DNA from: a virus
IMG/VR virus record: IMGVR_UViG_3300030382_002302
Location: 1 to 20,303 of that record
Strand: one strand, 5' to 3'
Length of the DNA: 20,303 nt
Positions 1 to 7,004 of the stretch are shown here, one piece after another. Position 1 is the stretch's first letter; the number at the start of each line of letters is the position of its first letter. The notes below the pieces were generated by a model, which saw only the letters and a program-made list of their open reading frames with translations, was not told the DNA's origin and ran no database searches. The position numbers and the translations under genes were made by a program.

Positions 1-1
1 C

Positions 2-1477
2 ATTTGTTGCTAAAGTAAGATCATTCCCATCTGAAGATGTAATTGTATTTGCACCAGTAATACTATTAGCATCTGCGGCGGCCGTTAATGTTACCCATGT
101 ATTACTTGTGTCATTCCACACATATAACTTCTTAGATGTTGAATGCCAGTAAAGAGCACCCTCTATAATAGCATTACCATCATTATCTACTGTTGGTGCA
201 GAACTCTTAGCACCTAAAAACCTATCATCGAAAGTGTCTAATGCTAATTCCGATGCTATTTTAGCAGTTTCAGAAGCCGTAGCTGAAGTGGCTGATGCTG
301 TTGCACTTGTTGCTGATGCAGTAGCACTCGTAGCAGAAGCAGTTGCAGAAGTTGCAGAGGCGGTAGCAGAGGTTGCTGATTCTCCAGCTAATGTTTTAGC
401 AGACTTTTCACTTGTACCATCAGGACTTGATCCATCAACCGCCCATGCCTTTGCTGATCCTCCACTAGCTGTTTCATCACCAGTCGCATATTCCTTAGCG
501 GAATATTCAGATTTATGAGAAGAAGAACCAATAGCCCATTCTTTAGCACTTGCATCTGTTGCAGTACTTGATGGAGTAGAACCCGTTTCAATTGCCCAAT
601 CTTTAGCAGATCCAGCAACATTATCTACACCTGTACCACCTATGGCATAAGCTTTACTGGAAAAATCATCCGCTCCTGTAGATGCACTAACAATCCCATC
701 AACTTTAGTTGCCCAAGCTTTAGACTCTTCAATACCTCCAGTTGCAGTTGCAACATCCAATAATAACGTCCAATTTGCTGTATCATTCTCGGTTAAATAA
801 GAACCTGTTGAATCATGCTTAGCGGTACATATATATATATTACTCTTTGTTACGGAATCACTATCACTATTCTGTTTAACAAGATCCTTTACTACATATG
901 CTGTTCCTGTAACCCAATCTCCTCTATAAATTCCTATATCTCCTGATACCGATATATCACCATTTTCATCAAATCCTACATATTTGTTTGCTCTTGTTGT
1001 TTTGGTTGCTGAAAGTGTTGTTGCTCTATCCTGGCGATTTTCAAAGTTAGTTCCAAGTACAGGATCATCATTGAATTCTGCAGTAGCCAATTCTTTGGCA
1101 AACTTGAATGAATAATCCTTACCATCTGCTAACTGCTGTGTCATTACAGTTATTTTATCTAGTCCTGTCTCTACATTTTCGATATCTAATGCATCATTAT
1201 TGATAAAATTCTGCCCCTGCAAGTAGGGCAATGCTCTAACAATTGTAATAACATCTGAATCTACAGGAAGACTACCTGACACGAATTTAACATTCGCAGT
1301 ATTATCCGATGGATCTATTGTGACAGTATAATTTGTAGTTAATGCCTTTTTAGCACCATTGACATAAACTTCTACATCACTTGTCGCATAAATAGGAGCA
1401 GGAGTATCAAATTCTGTGGATGTTGTAGCTGTCCCAGTTTGGGTATAAGATGTACGGTTGGATTCGCTAGTGATCAT
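2..1477 (-). CDS. Tail fiber protein, N-terminal 492 codons (partial, runs off left edge)
   Basis: Hand translation from ATG at 1477 stays open for 492 codons to the window edge; the distal receptor-binding end is missing. Residues 1-110 follow the T7 gp17-type N-terminal pattern that attaches the fiber to the tail tube (FDTPAPIY, DVEVYVNG, ITIVRALPYLQGQNF, then an ENVETGLDKITVMTQQL helix). Residues 184-238 (YRGDWVTGTAY, YVVKDLV, IYICTAKH, NWTLL) resemble the small CBM5/12-like chitin-binding fold. Residues 252-364 hold seven SAK-x-[WYL]-A motifs and 367-401 five exact copies of SATSATA, probably a coiled or rod segment. Residues 417-464 contain the common phage-fiber pattern DDRFLGA, GALYWHSTSKKLYVWND, W. 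A GGAGG ribosome site lies 9 nt upstream, and the ATG overlaps the preceding stop as ATGA. The fiber role is well supported by sequence and by position after the core genes; the bound sugar or receptor is unknown. Confidence 0.85.
   Translation of the reverse strand, partial: MITSESNRTSYTQTGTATTSTEFDTPAPIYATSDVEVYVNGAKKALTTNYTVTIDPSDNTANVKFVSGSLPVDSDVITIVRALPYLQGQNFINNDALDIENVETGLDKITVMTQQLADGKDYSFKFAKELATAEFNDDPVLGTNFENRQDRATTLSATKTTRANKYVGFDENGDISVSGDIGIYRGDWVTGTAYVVKDLVKQNSDSDSVTKSNIYICTAKHDSTGSYLTENDTANWTLLLDVATATGGIEESKAWATKVDGIVSASTGADDFSSKAYAIGGTGVDNVAGSAKDWAIETGSTPSSTATDASAKEWAIGSSSHKSEYSAKEYATGDETASGGSAKAWAVDGSSPDGTSEKSAKTLAGESATSATASATSATASATSATASATSATASATSATASETAKIASELALDTFDDRFLGAKSSAPTVDNDGNAIIEGALYWHSTSKKLYVWNDTSNTWVTLTAAADANSITGANTITSSDGNDLTLATN
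275..379 (-). repeat. Five tandem copies of a 7-residue SATSATA repeat in the tail fiber
   Basis: Fiber residues 367-401 are five perfect SATSATA units, each encoded by 21 nt. The DNA copies are not identical: serine switches between TCN and AGT, and threonine and alanine third bases vary, while the peptide is unchanged. A sixth, broken unit (SETAKIA) follows. The seven-residue period suits a helical or coiled rod. Confidence 0.9.
386..724 (-). repeat. Seven degenerate SAK-x-[WYL]-A motifs in the tail fiber
   Basis: Fiber residues 252-364 contain SKAWA, SKAYA, SAKDWA, SAKEWA, SAKEYA, SAKAWA and SAKTLA. The lysines are spaced 22, 17, 20, 16, 15 and 18 residues apart, separated by Gly/Ser/Asp-rich links. 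Motifs of this kind recur in fibers of many podoviruses; their structure is not evident from sequence alone. Confidence 0.8.
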
Positions 1478-4062
1478 CGGAATGGACCTCCATGAGAGAC
1501 AAAATTGGTTGGACGTAAGGCATCAATATACTGTTGTTGATCAACACCTTTGCTCCAGTTCTCAACCATCTGGGTATATCCAGGTTGCAGTGTTTCCATT
1601 ACCTGATAGTGGACCAAGTAATTGTATGCTAATTCAGTATAGAACAGGTTCATGAACGGAGTCCGTTCCCTTATCATGTTCCATGCATCAGCAGCACCGT
1701 CCTGCCCAGTCGCCAGTCCCTTACCTAGCGATGCAACGTCCTTAAAGAATTCGTAATGTGGACCAAGTAGAGTTTCATCAAAGGATGAATGATGTCTACC
1801 AACCTCTTCAAGTAAAAAGTCACCAATACCTGCACCAAACCCACTTTGTACTATCGACTGTAATACTGTTTCAAGGTCATCTGGTCTTCTAGGTTCCTTT
1901 CCTTTAATCAAGTCTTTTACTGCAAGCGAAGCATATCCTACTCCAATCATTGGAGTGAGGTGTAGCAAGCTTGGAAGTCCCATTTCCCACATACGTGGCA
2001 GTACTTTCCGTCCCATTACTACTGGATGTGAACGAAATGTAAAGATCATTTGTGCAACTACTGCAGGTACAGTTCCTCTCTGAAAGGTTCTCATCATAAA
2101 TGCACGGTCTGTAGCATCAGGTGTTGGAACAGCCAATCGTGCTTCATTTTGATAGAACCTATCTAGCATGAACCCTAGACGTTCCCCCTTCTTCCCTGGA
2201 ATACGTTCCATAACCCAATCAGAGGTGATAAACCTTTCACTTCCTACATCAGCATTCTTATACTTAGGATCATTTTTAACTCTTTCTTTCAAAGAAAAGG
2301 AACCTGCAGATTGTAATTCAACCCAATCTCGTTCCTGGAATCTATGTTCCTTCAGTGTTTTCTTCAATAATGGATCAAGATCTGCCCACTTTGTATTCAT
2401 TTTATGAGCAAGATGCATTGACATAGACCTACCCCATACTTCCTTCCACATGTTAGTCCACCAATTCAGACCACTCAGATCAAACATCCTTTGTGCAGCA
2501 CGATTCCACCGTTCTCCTAATGCGAATCTACTATGTGTTGTATGAAGCAATCCTTCTAAAGCGACATTCATATGATTTAAGACATATTCTCTTTCTGCTT
2601 TAGTCTTAATTCCATCCAAACGACTACGTAGTCCGTCTATTATGTCTCCATAGGCTCCTAAGAACCCCCTGCCATGACTGTGAAGATTAACAGCAACTGA
2701 AGCAAAATCCCCAAATGATGAAACCATGGATTTACCCATCGTTGTTGTTATCAACCATGACTGCATCCCCCTCATGAATTTGGCTATTGAAGGCCGACCT
2801 ACCACATAGGACTCTCCTGATACCTGTTTCCACATAGAATTCAAATCATCACGTTGTTTCAGATTTAATTTCACAGGTTTTGCTTTTGCTGCATCAGCAT
2901 TTTCCACCATCTCATTCCATTTTGATTTGGCATATACTACCTTCAATTGTGCATCAGGCTCCAATGCTGCGACTTTTGCACTGTCTAAGCTGTCAGGGTG
3001 CTTATCATGCCCATATGCTCTCCATTGACCCTCTAGGTCCATTAAATCAGATTGTTTCCATTCACGTACAATCCCTGCCTTATCTATATAAACCTTCTCT
3101 CCTGACATTCTTCGTTTCAGATAATTGAAAGCTTCTTTGGGATTACTACCAAAAGCTTTCAGAAGAACAACTCTATCATCCATAACATCCATACCCGATA
3201 ACATAGCCTCAACAGGATTTTCATGTCCAAATCGTTTATTGTATGCAAGCCATGATGCTTTATCTTTTAATTGAAGATGTCTACTCAATTGGAGTCTTTT
3301 CCCAAGAGACTTATTCATTATATTCCCAGACCAATCAAATTCGTCAGCACTCTCAGTAAGTGCTTTATATACACCTCGTAAATATCTCTTCTGCCCATTC
3401 TCTGTTAAGGCAGACAATAGATTCCCACGTACATCAAATGATTTATCTAAATCTAAGTGTCCATGTATGAAATCAACCCAATCACCTTCCTTGATGGATT
3501 TAATCCGTATTGGATCATGCCACTGCTGTGTAAGATGATCATCCCTCCAGAGCATTGCTGCTCCATATTGGTTTGCTTCTCCTACTTGTGCCTTCTTTTC
3601 ATGGAAACTTTGTTCACTGAATGCAAAAGCTTCTGAATTATCACTCTTTTGTTTTCCTGTAAAAGGCAGCATTTCTTCTACAGTTGCCTCCTGGAATCCT
3701 TTGTCATTGATCTTCCTACTGAATAACTTCCTTTCAAATGGAAGGTGGTTCATGATTCTTCCTACACGGTTTGACTTACGGGTGTCCTGATCCTTTGCAA
3801 CATTCACTAAGAAATTGTAAATCTTGTCATAGACTTCATTTCCTGACCCAGACATAAGATTCTTAAAGAATGGTATTCTGGATGTTAAATAATTCCTGGC
3901 TACTTGTGTTGAATGAAGACGGAAGGCTTGTCGTTTTGCAGCTTCAGGACCAAGTGCAGTGAGTTTATCTAGACTAACATCTTTTATAGCATCTAAAACA
4001 TCTGCAGCTTCATCAAAACTGATCTTAAACTTCTTTGCTAGATTGCTTGCACAAATACTCAT
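1474..4062 (-). CDS. Large internal virion (ejection) protein, gp16-like C-terminal part, 862 aa
   Basis: Probable core protein that leaves the capsid with the DNA and helps it cross the cell envelope. The clearest signature is near residues 662-680 (RGTVPAVVAQ, then MIFTFRSHPVVM). This resembles the RGT-P...FKSFP stretch in the C-terminal part of gp16-type internal proteins of podoviruses. A hydrophobic, Gly-rich stretch follows (about 698-722, LLHLTPMIGVGYASLAV); the rest looks mainly helical. I chose ATG 4062 over the in-frame TTG at 4080 because it makes an ATGA overlap with the 361-aa gene and has GGAG 9 nt upstream; the TTG start would add six residues. T7 gp16 has about 1318 residues and an N-terminal lytic transglycosylase domain, and neither that domain nor an N-terminal membrane-active region is visible here. 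The preceding 361-aa protein may supply the missing middle part. The gene ends at ATGA with the fiber gene. Confidence 0.7.
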   Translation of the reverse strand: MSICASNLAKKFKISFDEAADVLDAIKDVSLDKLTALGPEAAKRQAFRLHSTQVARNYLTSRIPFFKNLMSGSGNEVYDKIYNFLVNVAKDQDTRKSNRVGRIMNHLPFERKLFSRKINDKGFQEATVEEMLPFTGKQKSDNSEAFAFSEQSFHEKKAQVGEANQYGAAMLWRDDHLTQQWHDPIRIKSIKEGDWVDFIHGHLDLDKSFDVRGNLLSALTENGQKRYLRGVYKALTESADEFDWSGNIMNKSLGKRLQLSRHLQLKDKASWLAYNKRFGHENPVEAMLSGMDVMDDRVVLLKAFGSNPKEAFNYLKRRMSGEKVYIDKAGIVREWKQSDLMDLEGQWRAYGHDKHPDSLDSAKVAALEPDAQLKVVYAKSKWNEMVENADAAKAKPVKLNLKQRDDLNSMWKQVSGESYVVGRPSIAKFMRGMQSWLITTTMGKSMVSSFGDFASVAVNLHSHGRGFLGAYGDIIDGLRSRLDGIKTKAEREYVLNHMNVALEGLLHTTHSRFALGERWNRAAQRMFDLSGLNWWTNMWKEVWGRSMSMHLAHKMNTKWADLDPLLKKTLKEHRFQERDWVELQSAGSFSLKERVKNDPKYKNADVGSERFITSDWVMERIPGKKGERLGFMLDRFYQNEARLAVPTPDATDRAFMMRTFQRGTVPAVVAQMIFTFRSHPVVMGRKVLPRMWEMGLPSLLHLTPMIGVGYASLAVKDLIKGKEPRRPDDLETVLQSIVQSGFGAGIGDFLLEEVGRHHSSFDETLLGPHYEFFKDVASLGKGLATGQDGAADAWNMIRERTPFMNLFYTELAYNYLVHYQVMETLQPGYTQMVENWSKGVDQQQYIDALRPTNFVSHGGPFR
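1487..1491 (-). promoter_or_regulatory. Ribosome binding site of the tail fiber gene
   Basis: GGAGG on the minus strand, 9 nt before the ATG at 1477 and inside the end of the 862-aa gene. It fixes the fiber start at the ATGA overlap. Confidence 0.7.
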
Positions 4063-5144
4063 TGTCCTTTTCTCCAACAACTTGCTGCATAATTAACAAT
4101 CTTTTCAAACTCATCTGCTGTTCTATTGACTACTGATCCTGTGAAATTGACTAATTTGCTTTGAAATTCTGGAGTAACCACACTGTCTATTGCAGTTCCC
4201 AATCCTTCTTCAAAAAGTTCAACAGTTTCATTAGCACGAGCAGCATCTCCTTCCCTTTTAGCCCATGATAATCTCCTATTAGCATCTTCTGATGCTTGTC
4301 TTGCTATACTGGAAGGTTCAATACCATGTTCAGGATACCGTGGTCCTGCTGGTTGGAATGGATTATTAGGATCTCTAGGATTATAGTCATTAGGCATAAC
4401 CGATCCTAGTTCGCCATCGCCAATGTCTTTGGATACCTTTGTTAATGCTCCTGCTCTCCATTTAAACGGAGCCTTTACCACTACTGGTGCAATTTTGGCA
4501 AATGCAGCTAATGATGAACCAGCAGCTATAGAAAACCCAACATCTGCCAGAACCTCTGTAACACCCCATGGTTGTTGCATAATTCGTTTTTTAGGCCAAA
4601 TAATGCTTTCTGCTAGTACTGCATACATCCCTGCTTCAGCACCTACAGAAGCCACATCTCCAATTGGCTTAAACATTTTACTAGCAAAATTTGTATGGAC
4701 TCCTGCATTTACTGCTTTTGCTGTTGCCCCCATACGAGCTACCATTCCTCCAAAAGGGATAGCAACTAATGGATCTAAGACCCCAGACCCTACAAATCCA
4801 CCTATTCTTGATGGTTCCCATGGTCCCACATTTCTTGTAAACCAACTATATGCTCTGTCTCGTTCATGTGTTTTTTTTAAGAGATCTAATTGACCTATTG
4901 TCATCCCTTCTTCATATTGGATATTTAAACCTTCAGTAGCAGATTCAAACTGGTCTTGTCTAATAGGTTCAGATAAATATTTTTGGAGCATATATTCTAC
5001 TAACTCAATACCCTGATACATTGGACTTTCAACAAGTCCCATTTTGGCAGACTCAAAAAAGACTCCATAAGGACTTGGAGTAAATCGATTCAGTCCTTTT
5101 GTGAAGATATCTGGTCTAGCATATCTATGTCTTTGTCTTATCAT
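4059..5144 (-). CDS. Internal virion protein with hydrophobic segments, possible gp16-like middle part, 361 aa
   Basis: No catalytic motif is visible. Three small-residue-rich hydrophobic stretches occur at about residues 114-139 (GFVGSGVLDPLVAIPFGGMV), 162-182 (VASVGAEAGMYAVLAESII) and 196-223 (VLADVGFSIAAGSSLAAFA). The pattern GG-x-GS-LDP followed by Ala/Gly-rich membrane-like helices fits the central membrane-active part of large podovirus ejection proteins. The C-terminal third is charged and helical after a Pro/Asn-rich linker (about 250-275). The gene overlaps its neighbours by ATGA on both sides (5141-5144 and 4059-4062). Inference: with the 862-aa product it makes a two-chain equivalent of gp16 (about 1223 residues in all, near T7 gp16 without its transglycosylase). 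It could instead be an independent core protein. Virion membership is likely from position; the precise role is uncertain. Confidence 0.6.
   Translation of the reverse strand: MIRQRHRYARPDIFTKGLNRFTPSPYGVFFESAKMGLVESPMYQGIELVEYMLQKYLSEPIRQDQFESATEGLNIQYEEGMTIGQLDLLKKTHERDRAYSWFTRNVGPWEPSRIGGFVGSGVLDPLVAIPFGGMVARMGATAKAVNAGVHTNFASKMFKPIGDVASVGAEAGMYAVLAESIIWPKKRIMQQPWGVTEVLADVGFSIAAGSSLAAFAKIAPVVVKAPFKWRAGALTKVSKDIGDGELGSVMPNDYNPRDPNNPFQPAGPRYPEHGIEPSSIARQASEDANRRLSWAKREGDAARANETVELFEEGLGTAIDSVVTPEFQSKLVNFTGSVVNRTADEFEKIVNYAASCWRKGQ
4072..4075 (-). promoter_or_regulatory. Ribosome binding site deciding the start of the 862-aa gene
   Basis: GGAG on the minus strand, 9 nt before ATG 4062 and within the last codons of the 361-aa gene. 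It favours restart at the ATGA overlap rather than the TTG at 4080 or a ribosomal frameshift. No canonical slippery heptamer is in phase here. Confidence 0.55.
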
Positions 5145-6673
5145 GAATCGGGTCTTATGTTCCTGAATTCATTCCACCATTGAACAGGATCAGATTCATA
5201 AAATCCTTCAGGTAAATCAGGTAAATCAGTATGATCTATTTTTAATTTCCTATCTTCTATTTCCTGATCTGTCAAGAAACCAAAACTCCAATCCTTTTTC
5301 AAATATTGACGTAATTGAGTAAACATTCCTCCATGCTTTGCCAATTCATCGCCAAAATACTCTTGAAGTTCTTCATTACTGGGTCTGATACCCATTTGAT
5401 TAGCGAAATGTTCTATTAAAGGCTTTAAAACATAATCTACTTGAGCATGACTAAATTCTTCCATATCAACCAATGGGGACCACCATGCATTGGATTGTTG
5501 TGGGTCTGTATCCATTTTAGAAGGATTATTGTATTCCTTATACCATTCCAACATTTGGTCCCATCCAGTATCCCAAGTTCCTGTTGAAGATGTTTTTGTT
5601 GCAAAATTACTAGCTGCTTTTCGCATTTGGTAAATACCGCTAACGATTTCATCTGTTAAAGCCATCTTTATCCCTTCCTCATGGGATGTAGTTAGCTTGT
5701 TCCCATCTGGTCCTCGTACATATCCTTTGATTTTATTCGGATACCATTCTGTTGGCAAGAACCACCATCTCTGATCTTGAGGTTCAGGTGTATATTGGAT
5801 AATAGCTATTTCCCAATTTTCTGTATCAGCAGAATTAGTAGTAACACAACGATATGAACCACCTCCTCGGAAACATTCTCTCAGGAATATCTCTTCGCTA
5901 TATCCTTGTTTGGATAAATATGCTGGAATTTCGTTACTTCCAGGTTCGTAATGCAGAGTTAATCCTTTATATCCATGTTTTTCAAACTTCTCAATTGTGT
6001 TACGTTGCCCACCAAAAACCACTTGATCCCCGTCTACACCATATTTTGATGTTAAATGGTTTCTAGGTATTCCTAAATACTCCCCAGTATTGGAATCATA
6101 CCCGACTAAATCTTTCCCATAAAATCTAGATATTGTTTCGTCTATAGCTAAATCAGCATTCCTAGTTGCCAAAGGGCTTGTAGATGCGACCGACTGTACC
6201 AGATCCCGTTGCTTTTGCCGATCTCCTCTTTCTCTAAGAAGATGATAACTGGTTGGTCTTCTATTAATCCTGTCCAGAACTCGTTCTTCATTTAACGTAT
6301 CTGATTTAATCGTATCAGTTGATCGAGACTCTAAAATCATTAACTTTGTTTCAGGATCGATTTGATGCCAAATCTGAGCAGTTGCATACACTGACGGATG
6401 TGTTTCACGTAAATTGTTCTCCAATTGCTCCATAAATATATCTGCGACATCTGTTCCTTGTTTACCAAATGTATGTTCTACAGGGTTTAACACATAATCA
6501 TAATTATCTTTTGTAGTTCCTTTTGCAGTCAGTTCTTGTATTGCAGAATCCCAGAACCCTTTATGAAGAAAAGTCCCATCTTGTTTGTAGACATTTCGTA
6601 ATATATCCAACGAACGTGGATCTTCGTTGATTATTGTTGCAAGATTCCTAATTGTTAGATCATCTGGACTCAT
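5141..6673 (-). CDS. Hypothetical protein in the internal-virion-protein block, 510 aa
   Basis: I do not recognise this protein. It is soluble-looking and charged, without a signal peptide or clear membrane helix. The N-terminal half is helical (about 1-180, with Arg/Asp/Glu-rich stretches such as RERGDRQKQRD). A more beta-like, aromatic middle follows (about 210-330, including RECFRGGGSYRCV and QRWWFLPTEWYPNKIKGYV). The C-terminal part is acidic, with Trp-rich spots (SNAWWSPL, PVQWWNEFR). I found no lytic transglycosylase, peptidase, nuclease or zinc-binding motif. ATG 6673 has GAGGG 3 nt upstream and overlaps the end of the 1210-aa gene by 14 nt; the stop makes ATGA with the 361-aa gene. 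Position between the gp15-like and gp16-like genes suggests a virion core component, but this is inference from context only. Confidence 0.55.
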   Translation of the reverse strand: MSPDDLTIRNLATIINEDPRSLDILRNVYKQDGTFLHKGFWDSAIQELTAKGTTKDNYDYVLNPVEHTFGKQGTDVADIFMEQLENNLRETHPSVYATAQIWHQIDPETKLMILESRSTDTIKSDTLNEERVLDRINRRPTSYHLLRERGDRQKQRDLVQSVASTSPLATRNADLAIDETISRFYGKDLVGYDSNTGEYLGIPRNHLTSKYGVDGDQVVFGGQRNTIEKFEKHGYKGLTLHYEPGSNEIPAYLSKQGYSEEIFLRECFRGGGSYRCVTTNSADTENWEIAIIQYTPEPQDQRWWFLPTEWYPNKIKGYVRGPDGNKLTTSHEEGIKMALTDEIVSGIYQMRKAASNFATKTSSTGTWDTGWDQMLEWYKEYNNPSKMDTDPQQSNAWWSPLVDMEEFSHAQVDYVLKPLIEHFANQMGIRPSNEELQEYFGDELAKHGGMFTQLRQYLKKDWSFGFLTDQEIEDRKLKIDHTDLPDLPEGFYESDPVQWWNEFRNIRPDS

Positions 6674-7004
6674 TTGCCCTCATTATTGTATCGAATGTTC
6701 CAACTCCGTTAAAGTCTATGATTGGTGAGAAATTTCTATCTACCATGACTGCATTTAATAACTGATTTTCATTAGTCCATATCCATCCTACATCTCTACC
6801 ATAATGTCCTTTAGGAGCCTTTATAATACGTACTTGAAATCCTGGTTTTTTGAAATAATCTGCTAAAGCTTGTTTCGCTGCTAAACCTGGACCAGAGGTA
6901 GGAGTAACCATTTCTTTTGTGTTAATCCCTCCAAAACGAACACTCCTATAAACACCATCCTCACCTAAAACTTCTATAGTATCCCCATCAATCACTCTTA
7001 TTTT
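6660..7004 (-). other. SNase-like (thermonuclease) domain at the C-terminus of the 1210-aa protein
   Basis: Covers residues about 1097-1210. The order of motifs is DGDT, VRFGGINTKE, GLAAKQAL, HYGRDVGWIW and LLNAVMV, the same order as in the SNase family. The usual R35/E43/R87 catalytic triad is kept; the metal-ligand position Asp40 is Asn. The domain is in frame with, and has no separate start from, the rest of the protein. Confidence 0.85.

Noticed and set aside
275-379. CRISPR-like or non-coding tandem array
   Set aside because: The 21-nt units are coding, contiguous without spacers, and conserved only at the peptide level.
234-518. Plus-strand open frame of 94 aa, very rich in Ala and Val
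   Set aside because: It is the antisense of the SATSATA repeat in the fiber; the repeated codons make a long open complement. There is no ribosome site, and composition is explained by the fiber.
4063-4080. TTG start six codons upstream for the 862-aa gene
   Set aside because: ATG 4062 has GGAG at 9 nt and an ATGA overlap like neighbouring genes; TTG is less likely.
4059-4080. Programmed ribosomal frameshift joining the 361- and 862-aa frames
   Set aside because: No X-XXY-YYZ heptamer is in phase; a normal ribosome site and restart codon explain the junction.
4423-4893. Plus-strand open frame of 156 aa
   Set aside because: Lies wholly opposite the hydrophobic Ala/Gly-rich part of the 361-aa core gene, which has overlaps on both sides and family-like features.
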